From NCBI GenBank assembly GCA_017465575.1, contig JAFTVX010000033.1, forward strand, positions 1 through 64,000: a stretch of 64,000 nucleotides of DNA, written 5' to 3'. Under the pieces are notes generated by a model, which did no database searches, had not been told where the DNA came from, and was given only the letters and a program-made list of their open reading frames with translations. Made by a program: the position numbers and the translations under genes. Positions 43,795 to 53,920 of this stretch are shown piece by piece (positions within the stretch are counted from its first letter, which is position 1; the number at the start of each line of letters is the position of its first letter). Source of the stretch: Alistipes sp. (GTDB lineage: Bacteria > Bacteroidota > Bacteroidia > Bacteroidales > Rikenellaceae).

Positions 43795-45162
43795 TTACTT
43801 GTCCAAGATGTTCTCCTTTACCCACTCCTTAAACAATCGGCCACGCTCCTCGTAGTTGCGGAAGAGGTCGAAACTTGCACATGCAGGCGAGAGCAATACC
43901 GCATCACCCTCCGATGCGTGGCGCTCAGCAGCACGCATAGCCTCGTCCAACGACGAGCAATCCTCGATAACGGGGATTATGCCATCAAAATCGCGCTTAA
44001 GCTTCGCATTATCCAAGCCCATACAGATTAGCGCCTTGACCTTACGGCGAGCAAACTCCTTCAACGGTGTGTAGTCGTTACCCTTGTCCGTGCCACCTGC
44101 AATCCAAACGGTAGGCTGCTGCATGCTCTCCAAGGCGTACCACACCGAATCGACATTCGTAGCCTTCGAGTCGTTAATCCAGCGTATGCCGTTGCGCTCA
44201 CCAGCAGGCTCCAAGCGGTGCTCGACGGGCGAAAAGTCGTAAATCGAGCGCTTGATAACGCGAGGCTCAACACCCGCAGCGAGGGTTGCGAGGGCGGCAG
44301 CCATAGCGTTGTAGATGTTGTGCATGCCGTGAATCTGCATCTTGCGCGTATCTATCGTTACGCTCTGCTTGCCCACCGAGGCGGTGAAGGTGTAGCCCTC
44401 CAACACAGCATCGCCATCGCCACTTGCAATGGCGGTGTTGATGGCGAAGGGGAGCTGACGGGCACGCAACGACGAGTCCATCTTGTCGAGCATCTGGCGT
44501 GTCATATCGTCATCGGCAGAGTAGATGAAGGCATCGGCTGACGACTGATTCTGCGTGATGCGCATCTTTGATGCTGCATAGTTCTCAAATTTGTAGTCGT
44601 AGCGGTCGAGGTGGTCGGGGGTGATGTTCATCAATACGCCCACATCGGCACGGAACTTTGTCATACCATCGAGTTGGAACGAGCTAAGCTCCAAGACATA
44701 CCAGAAGTTCTTCTCGGTGGCAACAGAGTAGGCGAAGCTCTCGCCAATATTGCCACCGAGCGAGACCTTACGGCCAGCATCACGCATAATCTTGTAGATA
44801 AGCGATGTCGTCGTGGTCTTGCCATTCGAGCCTGTGATGCAGATGGTCTTTGCCACACCCTTGTAGCGACCTGCAAACTCAATCTCCGAGATTACGGGGA
44901 TGCCACGCTCTCTGATTTTCCTCACGATAGGCGCCGTGTCGGGAATACCTGGCGATTTAACCACCTCGTTGGCATCGAGGATGCGCTCCTCGGTGTGCTG
45001 ACCCTCTTCGTACTCCACTCGCCACTCGTCGAGTCGTTCGCGGAACTTGGGGGCTATCTTGCCCATATCCGTAAGGAATACATCGAAGCCCTTCTTCTTG
45101 GCGAGGATTGCCGAGCCATAGCCCGAGATACCACCACCTAATACAACTATCTTGCGTTTCAT
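43795..45162 (-). CDS. murD: UDP-N-acetylmuramoylalanine-D-glutamate ligase
   Basis: 455 aa Mur ligase adding D-Glu. N-terminal Rossmann GGGISGYGSAILAKKKG, ATP site CITGSNGKTTTTSLIYKI, NITPDHLDRY, and C-terminal domain with WINDSKATNVDS and AGGTDKGNDY. The stop-start gaps to neighbours are 2-3 bp. Confidence 0.96.
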   Translation of the reverse strand: MKRKIVVLGGGISGYGSAILAKKKGFDVFLTDMGKIAPKFRERLDEWRVEYEEGQHTEERILDANEVVKSPGIPDTAPIVRKIRERGIPVISEIEFAGRYKGVAKTICITGSNGKTTTTSLIYKIMRDAGRKVSLGGNIGESFAYSVATEKNFWYVLELSSFQLDGMTKFRADVGVLMNITPDHLDRYDYKFENYAASKMRITQNQSSADAFIYSADDDMTRQMLDKMDSSLRARQLPFAINTAIASGDGDAVLEGYTFTASVGKQSVTIDTRKMQIHGMHNIYNAMAAALATLAAGVEPRVIKRSIYDFSPVEHRLEPAGERNGIRWINDSKATNVDSVWYALESMQQPTVWIAGGTDKGNDYTPLKEFARRKVKALICMGLDNAKLKRDFDGIIPVIEDCSSLDEAMRAAERHASEGDAVLLSPACASFDLFRNYEERGRLFKEWVKENILDK

Positions 45163-45163
45163 T

Positions 45164-46411
45164 TTACTGGATTTTTAGCGTTACGAGTGTGAGCGCTGCA
45201 AGCATCAATGAGATGATAAAGAAGCGCATCATAATTTTGGTTTCAAACAGACCCTTCTTCTGGTAGTGGTGGTGTATGGGCGACATAAGGAGTATGCGTC
45301 GGCCCTCGCCATACTTTCGTTTGGTATATTTGAAGTACGACACCTGCACCATCACCGAGAGTGCCTCGACGAGGAATACGCCACACAATAGGGGCAAAAG
45401 TAGCTCCTTGCGGATACATAGCGCAAATACGGCGATGATACCACCAATCGTGAGCGAGCCGGTGTCGCCCATAAATATCTGCGCAGGGAATGAGTTGTAC
45501 CACAGAAAGCCGATAAGAGCACCCGCAAAGGCGGCAGCAAAGACAATAAGCTCACCGCTGTCGGGGATATACATGATGTTGAGGTAGTCCGAATAGATGA
45601 TATGTCCCGAGAGGTATGCCAAGATACCAAGCACGATGACTATCGGCACGGAGACGCCCGTAAGCAGGCCATCGATGCCGTCGGTGAGGTTTGCACCATT
45701 CGACACGGCGGTAATAACGAAGATTGCCACCACGATATAGAGCAACCAGGCGAGTGTCTCGTTGCCACCCGTGATAACCTTGTAGTCAAGCATCGTATCT
45801 TTGAGGAAGGGGATAGATGTCTTGAGGCTCTTTTCGGGTGTTGTGCTAATCACACGGCGGTCGGTGTAGGTGTCTACAACCTCGCCTGTGCGGTCGTCCG
45901 TGATGGTGTAGGTGTAGGTCTCGAAGCTCTTCTCGCGGATTACGATGTCGTCAGAGAGCCACATCGTTGTGCCCACGATGATGCCAAGACCCACCTGACC
46001 CACAATCTTGAACTTGCCCTTAAGACCCTCCTTATTGTGGCGGAACACCTTGATGTAGTCGTCGAGACCGCCCAAGAAGCCGAGCCAGAGGGTCGAGATT
46101 AGCATCAACTGCACATAGACATTGCCCAGGTTGCCAAAGAGCAACACGGGGATAACGAGCGAGAGGATGATGATGATACCGCCCATCGTCGGAGTGCCCT
46201 TCTTCTGGAGCTGACCTTCGAGGCCGAGGTCGCGGATATCCTCGCCAATCTGCTTACGGCGAAGCATGCGAATGATATGCTTACCTGCGAAGATGGCGAT
46301 AAGCAGTGAGAGTATGATTGCTGCTGCCGAACGGAACGAGATATACTCGCCCACACGCATGCCAGGCAAATCGGTGTTTTCGTTTAGGTAGCGGAATAAC
46401 CAGTAAAGCAT
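45164..46411 (-). CDS. mraY: Phospho-N-acetylmuramoyl-pentapeptide transferase
   Basis: 415 aa integral membrane enzyme forming lipid I. It shows [21 protein letters not shown] (Asp pair for Mg), [34 protein letters not shown] and [15 protein letters not shown] (HHH motif). The insertion around residues 165-215 ([14 protein letters not shown] and on) is common in Bacteroidota MraY. Confidence 0.96.
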   Translation of the reverse strand: MLYWLFRYLNENTDLPGMRVGEYISFRSAAAIILSLLIAIFAGKHIIRMLRRKQIGEDIRDLGLEGQLQKKGTPTMGGIIIILSLVIPVLLFGNLGNVYVQLMLISTLWLGFLGGLDDYIKVFRHNKEGLKGKFKIVGQVGLGIIVGTTMWLSDDIVIREKSFETYTYTITDDRTGEVVDTYTDRRVISTTPEKSLKTSIPFLKDTMLDYKVITGGNETLAWLLYIVVAIFVITAVSNGANLTDGIDGLLTGVSVPIVIVLGILAYLSGHIIYSDYLNIMYIPDSGELIVFAAAFAGALIGFLWYNSFPAQIFMGDTGSLTIGGIIAVFALCIRKELLLPLLCGVFLVEALSVMVQVSYFKYTKRKYGEGRRILLMSPIHHHYQKKGLFETKIMMRFFIISLMLAALTLVTLKIQ

Positions 46412-46442
46412 ATTTCTGTTGGGTTAATCTTTTTTGGGGTTG

Positions 46443-47903
46443 TTACTTTCGGTGTGTTGTAGCAAATGCCTCGCGTATCTCGTCGCGGTCGTCGAAGTGG
46501 TGCTTCTCGGTGCCGATAATCTGATAATCCTCGTGGCCCTTGCCCGCGATAAGGATTATATCGCCCACCTTGGCCAACATCGCAGCGGTGCGGATAGCCT
46601 CTCGGCGGTTGGTTATGCGTAGGTAGTTGCGCTTCTCGCCCACGCCAGCGACCATATCGTCGAGTATCGCCTCGGCATCCTCGGTGCGGGGGTTGTCCGA
46701 GGTGAAGATTGCCGTTGTGGCATATCTCACGGCGATTGCTGCCATCTCGGGGCGCTTTGTTTTGTCACGGTCGCCACCACAGCCACATACGACGAATAGC
46801 TGCTGCTCGCCACGGCGCACCTCCTCGATAGTCTCCAAGACATTCTCCAAGGCATCGGGCGTGTGGGCATAGTCCACGATAGCCATAGTGCCATCATCGG
46901 CCGCCACACTCTCGAAGCGACCGCTCACAGGTCGTAGTGCCGAGAGTGTCGTTAGCACCTCCATCTTATCCCAGCCGAGGAGCGTTGCTGCGGCATATAC
47001 CGATGTTAGGTTGTAGGCGTTGAACCTACCCGTGAAGTGCACCCAAAGCTCGTTGCCCGCCAAGTTGAGCAACATGCCGTCGGGCAACATCTCGACAAGG
47101 CGTGTGTTGAAGTCGGCCATCGAGCGCAACGACATACGATAGACCTTCGCCTCGGTGTTCTGTACCATAACATCGCCATTGCGGTCGTCGATGTTCGTAA
47201 CGGCCCACGCATCCTTTCCGAGCTTGTCGAAGAAGAGCTTCTTGGCACGGATATACTCCTTGTAGGTGCCGTGGTAGTCGAGGTGGTCGTGCGTAAGGTT
47301 GGTAAACAGACCGCCCGTAAACTTCAAGCCGTCGATGCGGTGCTGCACGATAGAGTGCGACGACACCTCCATAAAGCAGTAGTCGCAACCCGAATCCACC
47401 ATACGGCGCATCATGGCGTTGAGGCGTATGGCATCGGGTGTTGTATGTGTCGATGCGATGCGCTCCTCGCCAATGCGGTAAACCACGGTCGAGATAAGTC
47501 CTGCACGGTAGCCCATCGCCATAGTCATATCGTAGAGCAGTGTGGCTGTCGTGGTCTTGCCGTTGGTGCCCGTGACACCCACCAAGCGCAACTCCTCGGA
47601 GGGGTGGTCGTAGTAGGCTGCCGCCATCATCGCCATCGCCTCGTTGGTGTCCTCCACAACGATATATGCCACATCGTCGCTCAGACTTTCGGGGAGGCGC
47701 TGGCAGACAATAGCCGTTGCGCCACGCTCCACAGCCATCGGAATATAGTTGTGACCATCGCTTGCTGTGCCAACAACGGCAAAGAAGCAGTTGCCCTTTT
47801 CGACCTTGCGTGAGTCGTATTCGAGTGCCGAAATCTCTCGCTCGACACCGCCTCGTATATCTAATGCTCGCACATCGGCGAGTAGTTCGTTAAGTTGTTT
47901 CAT
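46443..47903 (-). CDS. murE: UDP-MurNAc-tripeptide synthetase (meso-DAP type)
   Basis: 486 aa Mur ligase. ATP site GVTGTNGKTTTATLL, carbamylated-Lys region and the C-terminal DNPRTED, in which DNPR is the signature for meso-diaminopimelate addition. It follows ftsI by 6 bp. The peptidoglycan is therefore expected to be of the DAP type. Confidence 0.96.
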   Translation of the reverse strand: MKQLNELLADVRALDIRGGVEREISALEYDSRKVEKGNCFFAVVGTASDGHNYIPMAVERGATAIVCQRLPESLSDDVAYIVVEDTNEAMAMMAAAYYDHPSEELRLVGVTGTNGKTTTATLLYDMTMAMGYRAGLISTVVYRIGEERIASTHTTPDAIRLNAMMRRMVDSGCDYCFMEVSSHSIVQHRIDGLKFTGGLFTNLTHDHLDYHGTYKEYIRAKKLFFDKLGKDAWAVTNIDDRNGDVMVQNTEAKVYRMSLRSMADFNTRLVEMLPDGMLLNLAGNELWVHFTGRFNAYNLTSVYAAATLLGWDKMEVLTTLSALRPVSGRFESVAADDGTMAIVDYAHTPDALENVLETIEEVRRGEQQLFVVCGCGGDRDKTKRPEMAAIAVRYATTAIFTSDNPRTEDAEAILDDMVAGVGEKRNYLRITNRREAIRTAAMLAKVGDIILIAGKGHEDYQIIGTEKHHFDDRDEIREAFATTHRK

Positions 47904-47909
47904 TAGTCG

Positions 47910-50216
47910 CTATCTCTCTAAGTAGAGATGAATGTTTTTGATGTTTGCGTTAATTCGTGTTCCGTTTTTGATGCTCTGGCTCACCACACGACCTGCGCCC
48001 GTGTGTGTAACCTTCAACCCTGCGTGCTCCAAGAGGTAGAGGGCATCCGATAGTCCCATACCCACAACATTGGGCACTACGCCCTCCTCAATCTTGCGTG
48101 GCTCAACAACGGCACATCCCGCCTCGTTCACCGTGGCGATGCTCCACTCGCTGTCGTCGTTCTTAATCTCGCTGTCGTTGGCCAAGCGCTTCGAGATATG
48201 CTCCACAGCCTCCGACTTGCCAGACTTGATAGCCACAGAGCTGTAAGGTGTCTCGGCCTGCTCCAAGGTGGCGTGCAGGGTGGGGTCGTTGTCGTAGACA
48301 TACTCCATGATGTCGCGAACCACCGAGCCGGTAAGGCTGATACCAAAGTAGGTGGGGTGGGTCGGTGTCGACTGCTTAGCCACCGAGACCATAATGGTGT
48401 ACTTCGGGTTATCCTGAGGCATCATCGTGATGATAGAGCCGAGGTAGTAGCGGTCAATGGAGGGTGTCATACCGTCGAGCATCTGCTGATAGTCCTTCTT
48501 GGCTATGGTGTTGAAGTTACCCCATATCTGTGCCGTACCTGTCTTACAGCCGAAGCTGATAGGCAGGTCTTTCAAGCGCCATGCTGTGCGCTCAGGAACG
48601 GCCGCCGCTGCCAAGCACTCATAGAGGGCATCGAGGGTCTTATCCGAGCACATCTTATCTTTGAGCGTCAAGACAGGCATAGTCTTAACAACCTCGCCAT
48701 CGCGCTCGATGCGGTCGACAAGGCGGGGCGCAACCATACGGCCACCATTTGCCACGCCGTTGTAGAAGGTGAGGGTGTGCACCGTCGGAAGCTCAATAAC
48801 ATAGCCGAAGGCCAAGCGGGGGAGTGTCGTGGCGTTGTCGCCATGGCGTCGCCAATCCTCGGTGCCAGGGTGGGGCATTACAGAGCGTGCCTCCTTGAAC
48901 TCGCCAAGACCGACATAGTCATTGAAGAGCAAATCCTCCAAGAAGTCGGTATAGCGCTTGGGATTATCCTTGAAGCGCTCGTAGACAGCCTTGGCAAAGA
49001 AGATATTCGACGAGTGGGCAAAGCCATCACGCAGAGTGACGGAGTCGCTACCTACCTCGCGCGCCACATTGTGCGAGTCGACAACGCGGGTCTTGCCAAC
49101 GGTCTCCGCTGCACCCTTAATCTCGACTGTCGAGTTGATGTCCATGCCACCAATTTCGAGAAGTGCCATCGCCGAGGCGAGCTTCATCGTTGAGCCAGGG
49201 CAGAGGGCGGTACGCATAGCGTGGTTGTAGACACGCTCGGTGTAGTTGGTGCCTCGCTCCTCGCCCGACGAGAGGTTTACCATACAGAGAATATTGCCTG
49301 TGGCGGCCTCCATGACCATAGCCACACCAAACGATGCCTCCTCCGATGTGAGGGCATCGCGCAGACGCTCCGTTGCCATCTTCTGCAAGCCGGCATCAAT
49401 GGTTGTAACCACATTACAGCCATCCTCGGGCATGCGGTTGCGCTTGTCGTTGACCCTTGTCCAGAAACCGTGGGCGATGCGCTGCTCGACAGCCAAGCCA
49501 TCGTGGCCCGAGAGGTACTCGTCGTAGATAAGCTCCAAGCCCGAACCTCGGCTGGTGTCGCCCTTGATAACGAGCATGCCATCACGGCCGATAACCTGAC
49601 GAGCGAGGTCGTCAGAGGGGTAGATGCGCGCATCAACACGCTCACTGCCGTATACAACGCCCATATTCTGGTTGAGGATGGGGAACTGGCGCTTCATCAT
49701 ATTCCACTCGTCGGTGGTTACCGAGCGAGGGAAGATTTTGAGAGCACGCGGTGCACGCTTCTTATCCTTCTCGATGTTCGTGTAGAAGATGTTGCGGTAC
49801 TCCTGCTCCGAGATATAGTCGTAGCCCTCGCGCTCGGCATCTGCCTCCGAGAAGTGCAGAGCAAGCAGCTTGGCTAACGAGTCGACATTTGCCTTGAAAT
49901 CCTCGGGCTTGGCATCGCGGAAGCCCTCTGAGGCGAAGTCGAAGGTCGCCTCATAGCGCACACTCGACAAGGCAAGAGGCTCGCCCGTAGATGCGAGGAT
50001 AGCGCCACGATGTGCCGAGATGGTCTTGGTGCGGTATACGCCGTCGGACATAACCTCGGCGTTGTGCTTTACCGAGGGGCTTACGAACTGCACCCATATA
50101 AGGCGGGCGGTGATACCCAGCGCCGCAAGGATAAAGAGGGTGTAGAGCACACCCACACGGTGGAGGATGTCCTGCTTGGCATTGCCCTTCTTTTCGGTAT
50201 TTTTTGTTTGGCTCAT
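47910..50216 (-). CDS. ftsI: Penicillin-binding protein, septal transpeptidase, with PASTA domain
   Basis: 768 aa bitopic protein. One N-terminal helix, a pedestal domain, then the transpeptidase with GSTMK (SxxK), HSSNIFF (SxN) and CKTGTAQ (KTG). The last about 65 residues (VPNVVGMGLSDALYLLEHAGLKV) form one PASTA domain. Its place between ftsL and murE identifies it as FtsI/PBP3, partner of FtsW. Confidence 0.95.
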   Translation of the reverse strand: MSQTKNTEKKGNAKQDILHRVGVLYTLFILAALGITARLIWVQFVSPSVKHNAEVMSDGVYRTKTISAHRGAILASTGEPLALSSVRYEATFDFASEGFRDAKPEDFKANVDSLAKLLALHFSEADAEREGYDYISEQEYRNIFYTNIEKDKKRAPRALKIFPRSVTTDEWNMMKRQFPILNQNMGVVYGSERVDARIYPSDDLARQVIGRDGMLVIKGDTSRGSGLELIYDEYLSGHDGLAVEQRIAHGFWTRVNDKRNRMPEDGCNVVTTIDAGLQKMATERLRDALTSEEASFGVAMVMEAATGNILCMVNLSSGEERGTNYTERVYNHAMRTALCPGSTMKLASAMALLEIGGMDINSTVEIKGAAETVGKTRVVDSHNVAREVGSDSVTLRDGFAHSSNIFFAKAVYERFKDNPKRYTDFLEDLLFNDYVGLGEFKEARSVMPHPGTEDWRRHGDNATTLPRLAFGYVIELPTVHTLTFYNGVANGGRMVAPRLVDRIERDGEVVKTMPVLTLKDKMCSDKTLDALYECLAAAAVPERTAWRLKDLPISFGCKTGTAQIWGNFNTIAKKDYQQMLDGMTPSIDRYYLGSIITMMPQDNPKYTIMVSVAKQSTPTHPTYFGISLTGSVVRDIMEYVYDNDPTLHATLEQAETPYSSVAIKSGKSEAVEHISKRLANDSEIKNDDSEWSIATVNEAGCAVVEPRKIEEGVVPNVVGMGLSDALYLLEHAGLKVTHTGAGRVVSQSIKNGTRINANIKNIHLYLER

Positions 50217-50223
50217 AGGGTTA

Positions 50224-50775
50224 TCACTTTTTCTCTATCAGACGACTGTTGTTTCTTAGGTCGATAAGCTCGATGCCTCGCTCTTCGAGCATTCGCTTTA
50301 CCTCGTGCTTTGAGGATATGCCATAGCGCTCCTCCTCCATAAGCACCGAGCGCTCACGCAACACCGAGGCACGCTCCTCGAGGATGCGGCACTCACGGTC
50401 GGCATTGAGTGACATAAAGGTGAGGAAGATGCTGAAGAAGCACATCGCGGCGATGGCAATCAGGTAGGGGTAGTACTGCTGAGCACCCTCGCTCGTGAGG
50501 AAGTTACCCGTGGCGAGGTTCTTGACTATCGAGCGCTGGTTGCGCTTCTCCTTCTCCTCGGCCTCCTGCTTCTCGCGCTCCTCCTCGGCCATACGCTCAC
50601 GCTCTGCCTCTATCTCCTCGTCCCTCTCGCCTTGGTTTACGCGGATTATCTCGCGACGGATGCGGCGGCGCATACGCTCCTCCTCCTGGGCCTGTCGCTC
50701 ACGCTCCACAGCCTCGGGGTCGAATGCCACCTCGTCGTCGCTATATTCACGCTCTATATCGTCGTACTCTCTCAT
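50224..50775 (-). CDS. ftsL: FtsL-like division protein with long charged N-terminus
   Basis: 183 aa. A single membrane helix (about 105-125) is followed by a short periplasmic coiled coil with leucine-zipper character, as in FtsL. The N-terminal about 95 residues are almost all Glu, Arg, Lys and Gln (EREYSDDEVAFDPEAVERER type), forming a long cytosolic charged helix that FtsL of E. coli lacks. The call rests on the topology and the exact place between rsmH and ftsI; sequence identity of FtsL is always low. Confidence 0.8.
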   Translation of the reverse strand: MREYDDIEREYSDDEVAFDPEAVERERQAQEEERMRRRIRREIIRVNQGERDEEIEAERERMAEEEREKQEAEEKEKRNQRSIVKNLATGNFLTSEGAQQYYPYLIAIAAMCFFSIFLTFMSLNADRECRILEERASVLRERSVLMEEERYGISSKHEVKRMLEERGIELIDLRNNSRLIEKK

Positions 50776-50792
50776 TGGTTTAGGTCTATGGG

Positions 50793-51701
50793 TTAAATTT
50801 TCTCGGCTACACGCAACTTGGCACTACGCGAACGGGGATTGCGCTCTACCTCTTCGGTGGTGGGCACTATGGCCTTCTTCGAGATAACCTTCAAGGGTGT
50901 TGTTGCACGACCAAAAAAGTCTTTCTCAATGCGACCCTCGGTGTTGCCACTACGCATAAAGTTCTTGACGATGCGGTCCTCCAACGAGTGGTACGAGATA
51001 ACCACCAGACGACCACCCGGCTTAAGAAGCTTGATGCTCTGCTCGAGTGCCATCTTGAGTGCCTCCATCTCGCCATTCACCTCGATGCGCAACGCCTGAA
51101 AGAGCTTGGTGAGGAACTTAGCCTCGTCCTTGGGCGGTGTGCAGGGCTTTACTGCCTCGACAAGCTCGGCTGTGGTCTCGATGGGCTTTTGTGAGCGGGC
51201 ACGCTCGATGCAGTTTGCAATCTTCCAGGTGGTGTCCAACTCGCCATACTCCGCAAGTACCTTCGCCAACTGCTCCTTGTCGTAAGAGTTTACGATGTCG
51301 GCAGCGGTGCGCTTGGCGCGTGTGTTCATACGCATATCGAGGGGCGCCTCGCCACGGAACGAGAAGCCACGGTGCTTGGCATCGAAGTGGTGCGACGACA
51401 CGCCGAGGTCGGCGAGGATGCCATCTACCTCGTCAACGCCACGCAGGCGCATCGCGCCACGCACAAAGCGGAAATTCGATGCCACAAACTCGAAGTGCTC
51501 ATCTTGGGGTGCGTTGGCTGCCGCATCGGGGTCCTGGTCGAGGGAGTATAGCTTGCCACCCTCACCCAAGCGCGCAAGAATCTCACGGGTGTGGCCACCG
51601 CCACCCATCGTAAGGTCGATGTAGATGCCACTCTCCTTGATTGCGAGGTGCTCCAAACACTCCTCCAAAAGCACGGGAATATGGTATGTTTCGTTAGCCA
51701 T
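50793..51701 (-). CDS. rsmH: 16S rRNA m4C1402 methyltransferase
   Basis: 302 aa. SAM site DLTMGGGGHTREILARLGEGG, LADLGVSSHHFD, RGFSFRGEAPLDMRMN, and C-terminal LKPGGRLVVISYHSLEDRIVKNFM are all diagnostic of RsmH/MraW. It is the first gene of the dcw operon; mraZ, which often precedes it, is not in the gap upstream. Confidence 0.96.
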   Translation of the reverse strand: MANETYHIPVLLEECLEHLAIKESGIYIDLTMGGGGHTREILARLGEGGKLYSLDQDPDAAANAPQDEHFEFVASNFRFVRGAMRLRGVDEVDGILADLGVSSHHFDAKHRGFSFRGEAPLDMRMNTRAKRTAADIVNSYDKEQLAKVLAEYGELDTTWKIANCIERARSQKPIETTAELVEAVKPCTPPKDEAKFLTKLFQALRIEVNGEMEALKMALEQSIKLLKPGGRLVVISYHSLEDRIVKNFMRSGNTEGRIEKDFFGRATTPLKVISKKAIVPTTEEVERNPRSRSAKLRVAEKI

Positions 51702-51727
51702 TTTTACTATGTAAAAAAATAACGGCG

Positions 51728-51758
51728 TAAAGGTACGAAAAAAAGAGCAAAGTTCAAA
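51728..51758 (-). promoter_or_regulatory. Promoter of the dcw operon
   Basis: On the minus strand, TTTG (complement at 51755-51758), 19 bases, then TACCTTTA (complement at 51728-51735), one base off TAnnTTTG, ending 26 bases before the rsmH ATG. A second, better-spaced candidate is not seen. Confidence 0.65.
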
Positions 51759-51764
51759 GAGGAA

Positions 51765-51947
51765 AGAGAGAAGTTGTTAGTTGTTAGTTTTTAGTTGTTA
51801 GATGGGCGCAGTCGATAGAGAATTTAGGGAAATTAGGGAATTTAGAGAATTTAAGGAGAGCGCTACCGACATTTATCCCTAAGCTCCTTACACTCCTTAA
51901 GCTCACTAAACTCCCTAATAAACTTCCTTCCAGCCAGCACCCCTCCT
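51765..51947. repeat. Intergenic repeats between aspS and rsmH
   Basis: An inverted copy of the dispersed AT-rich repeat (GTTGTTAGTTTTTAGTTGTT, about 51775-51800) is followed by purine-rich 9-11 bp tandem units of the AATTTAGGGA type (about 51820-51860) and a partly complementary pyrimidine block CTCCTTACACTCCTTAAGCT (about 51880-51920). CCAGCCAGCAC follows. No gene. Confidence 0.65.
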
Positions 51948-52074
51948 AATTTCTTGTCAGAAGGGGTCTAATTTGGTCTCGACACGAAGAAGCCCGGATG
52001 GGACATACTAAGCGTATTTCCCATTCGGGCTTCTGACTGAGAGGCCGAAGTAGACCCCTTATCACAAGAAATTA
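51948..52074. repeat. Type I nested palindrome, copy at the aspS stop
   Basis: 127 bp. Outer arms AATTTCTTGTCAGAAG plus GGGTCTA (from 51948), paired with TAGACCC plus CTTATCACAAGAAATT (to 52073). Inner arms GAAGCCCGGATGGGA and TCCCATTCGGGCTTC around CATACTAAGCGTATT. The aspS stop codon (52072-52074) is the end of the outer arm. Same frame as 31782-31910 in reverse orientation, with other paired stem blocks. Confidence 0.85.
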
Positions 52075-53829
52075 CTCGGGCTTAACCAACGAGAGGTAAA
52101 GCTCATCAAGCTGTGCCTGTGCTACGGGCGAAGGACCATCGAGCATCACATCGCGACCCGCGTTGTTCTTGGGGAATGCGATGTAGTCGCGGATAGAGTC
52201 CGAGCCACCAAACAACGAGCAGAGACGGTCGAAGCCGAAGGCGAGACCACCGTGAGGAGGTGCGCCATACTTGAAGGCGTTCATCAAGAAGCCAAACTGC
52301 TCCTCTGCTGCCTCGGGTGTAAAGCCCAGAGCATTAAATACTTTTGCCTGAAGCTCGGCATCGTGAATACGGATTGAGCCACCGCCAATCTCGGTGCCGT
52401 TACATACGAAGTCGTAGGCGTTAGCACGCATCTTGCCAAGCTCGCCTGAGTCGAAGTACTTGGCATCCTCGGGCTTGGGTGAGGTGAAGGGGTGGTGCAT
52501 AGCGTAGAAGCGCTGTGTCTCCTCGTCCCACTCGAACATCGGGAAGTCGACAACCCAGAGGGGTGCGAACTTCTTGGGGTCACGAAGACCAAGGCGCTCG
52601 GCAACCTCCAAGCGGAGTGTGCAGAGCTGTGTGAGGGTCTTGAACTTTTCGCCACAGAGGATGAAAATCATATCGCCATTCTTGGCGCCTACACGCTCGG
52701 CAATAGCCTTCAAATCCTCTGCCGAGAAGAACTTGTCGATAGATGACTTGATGTTGCCCTCGGCATCCACACGGATCCAAACAAGACCCTTGGCACCCAC
52801 CTGAGGACGCTTTACGAACTCGGTGAGCTCGTCAATCTGCTTACGGGTGTACGAAGCGCAACCCTCGGCAGCGAAACCTACGATATAGTCTGCTGAGTCG
52901 AAGACCACAAAGTCGTGGCCGTGAGCAAGGTCGGTAATGTCGCTAAATGCCATACCGAAGCGCAAGTCGGGCTTATCCGAGCCATACTTCTCCATAGCCT
53001 CAATCCAAGGCATTCTGCGGAAAGGCTCCGAGTACTCGATGTCCATAACCTCCTTGAACATGTAGCGTGCCCAGCGCTCGAAGATTTCGAGTACATCCTC
53101 CTGCTCTACGAACGACATCTCGCAGTCAATCTGTGTGAACTCGGGCTGACGGTCGGCACGAAGGTCCTCATCGCGGAAGCAACGCACAATCTGGAAGTAG
53201 CGGTCGTAGCCCGCAACCATAAGGAGCTGCTTCAAAGTCTGGGGCGACTGGGGGAGTGCGTAGAACTGGTTGGGGTTCATTCGCGAGGGCACGATAAAGT
53301 CACGCGCACCCTCGGGTGTAGACTTGATGAGATAGGGTGTTTCAATCTCCAAGAAGCCCTCTTTATCAAGGAATTGGCGCACTGCCTGTGCCATACGATG
53401 GCGCAAAATCATAGCGCGCTGCAAGGGTGGACGACGAAGGTCCAAATAGCGATATTTCATACGCAAGTCGTCGCCACCATCCGACTCCTCCTCGATAGTG
53501 AAGGGAGGGGTTACGGCACGGTTCAAAATGCGAAGCTCGGTAGCCGAAATCTCGATGTCGCCAGTGGCGATTTTTGAGTTCTTCGACGAGCGCTCGATAA
53601 CCTTGCCCGTTACCTGAAGAACAAACTCGCGACCTACCTCTGCGGCAGCCGCCTTAACGGCCTCTGACGAGTGCTCCTCGACGGTAATCTGGGTGATGCC
53701 GTAGCGGTCACGAAGGTCGATAAATGCCATCGCACCGAGGTTACGCACCTTCTGTACCCAGCCTGCAAGAGTCACGGTCTGGCCTACATTCTCTATGCGG
53801 AGTTCACCGCAATTATGTGTTCTGTACAT
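52072..53829 (-). CDS. aspS: Aspartyl-tRNA synthetase
   Basis: 585 aa from the ATG at 53829 ([10 protein letters not shown]); the more distal in-frame ATG at 53886 would add 19 untypical residues and would overlap the promoter box. Class II synthetase: N-terminal OB anticodon domain ([26 protein letters not shown]), motif 2 with [18 protein letters not shown], the bacterial GAD insertion in the middle and motif 3 GLAFGFDRL. The terminal codons merge into a palindromic element. Confidence 0.96.
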   Translation of the reverse strand: MYRTHNCGELRIENVGQTVTLAGWVQKVRNLGAMAFIDLRDRYGITQITVEEHSSEAVKAAAAEVGREFVLQVTGKVIERSSKNSKIATGDIEISATELRILNRAVTPPFTIEEESDGGDDLRMKYRYLDLRRPPLQRAMILRHRMAQAVRQFLDKEGFLEIETPYLIKSTPEGARDFIVPSRMNPNQFYALPQSPQTLKQLLMVAGYDRYFQIVRCFRDEDLRADRQPEFTQIDCEMSFVEQEDVLEIFERWARYMFKEVMDIEYSEPFRRMPWIEAMEKYGSDKPDLRFGMAFSDITDLAHGHDFVVFDSADYIVGFAAEGCASYTRKQIDELTEFVKRPQVGAKGLVWIRVDAEGNIKSSIDKFFSAEDLKAIAERVGAKNGDMIFILCGEKFKTLTQLCTLRLEVAERLGLRDPKKFAPLWVVDFPMFEWDEETQRFYAMHHPFTSPKPEDAKYFDSGELGKMRANAYDFVCNGTEIGGGSIRIHDAELQAKVFNALGFTPEAAEEQFGFLMNAFKYGAPPHGGLAFGFDRLCSLFGGSDSIRDYIAFPKNNAGRDVMLDGPSPVAQAQLDELYLSLVKPE

Positions 53830-53870
53830 AACTATGTTGTTGTTAAATTTCGTGTATTCAGCTTTTTTTG

Positions 53871-53893
53871 TATCTTTGTAACCCACAAAGGTA
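53871..53893. promoter_or_regulatory. Face-to-face promoters of tadA and aspS
   Basis: TATCTTTG on the plus strand (53871-53878) for tadA and TACCTTTG on the minus strand (complement at 53886-53893) for aspS, seven bases apart and pointing at each other, as between xerD and prmA. The 5' untranslated regions would be about 35-50 nt and would overlap. Confidence 0.6.
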
Positions 53894-53920
53894 ATAATTT
53901 TTCAACTAACTTAATTAGTT

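Noticed and set aside
48198-49193. 331-residue plus-strand frame opposite ftsI
   Set aside because: Antisense shadow; all transpeptidase motifs are intact on the minus strand.
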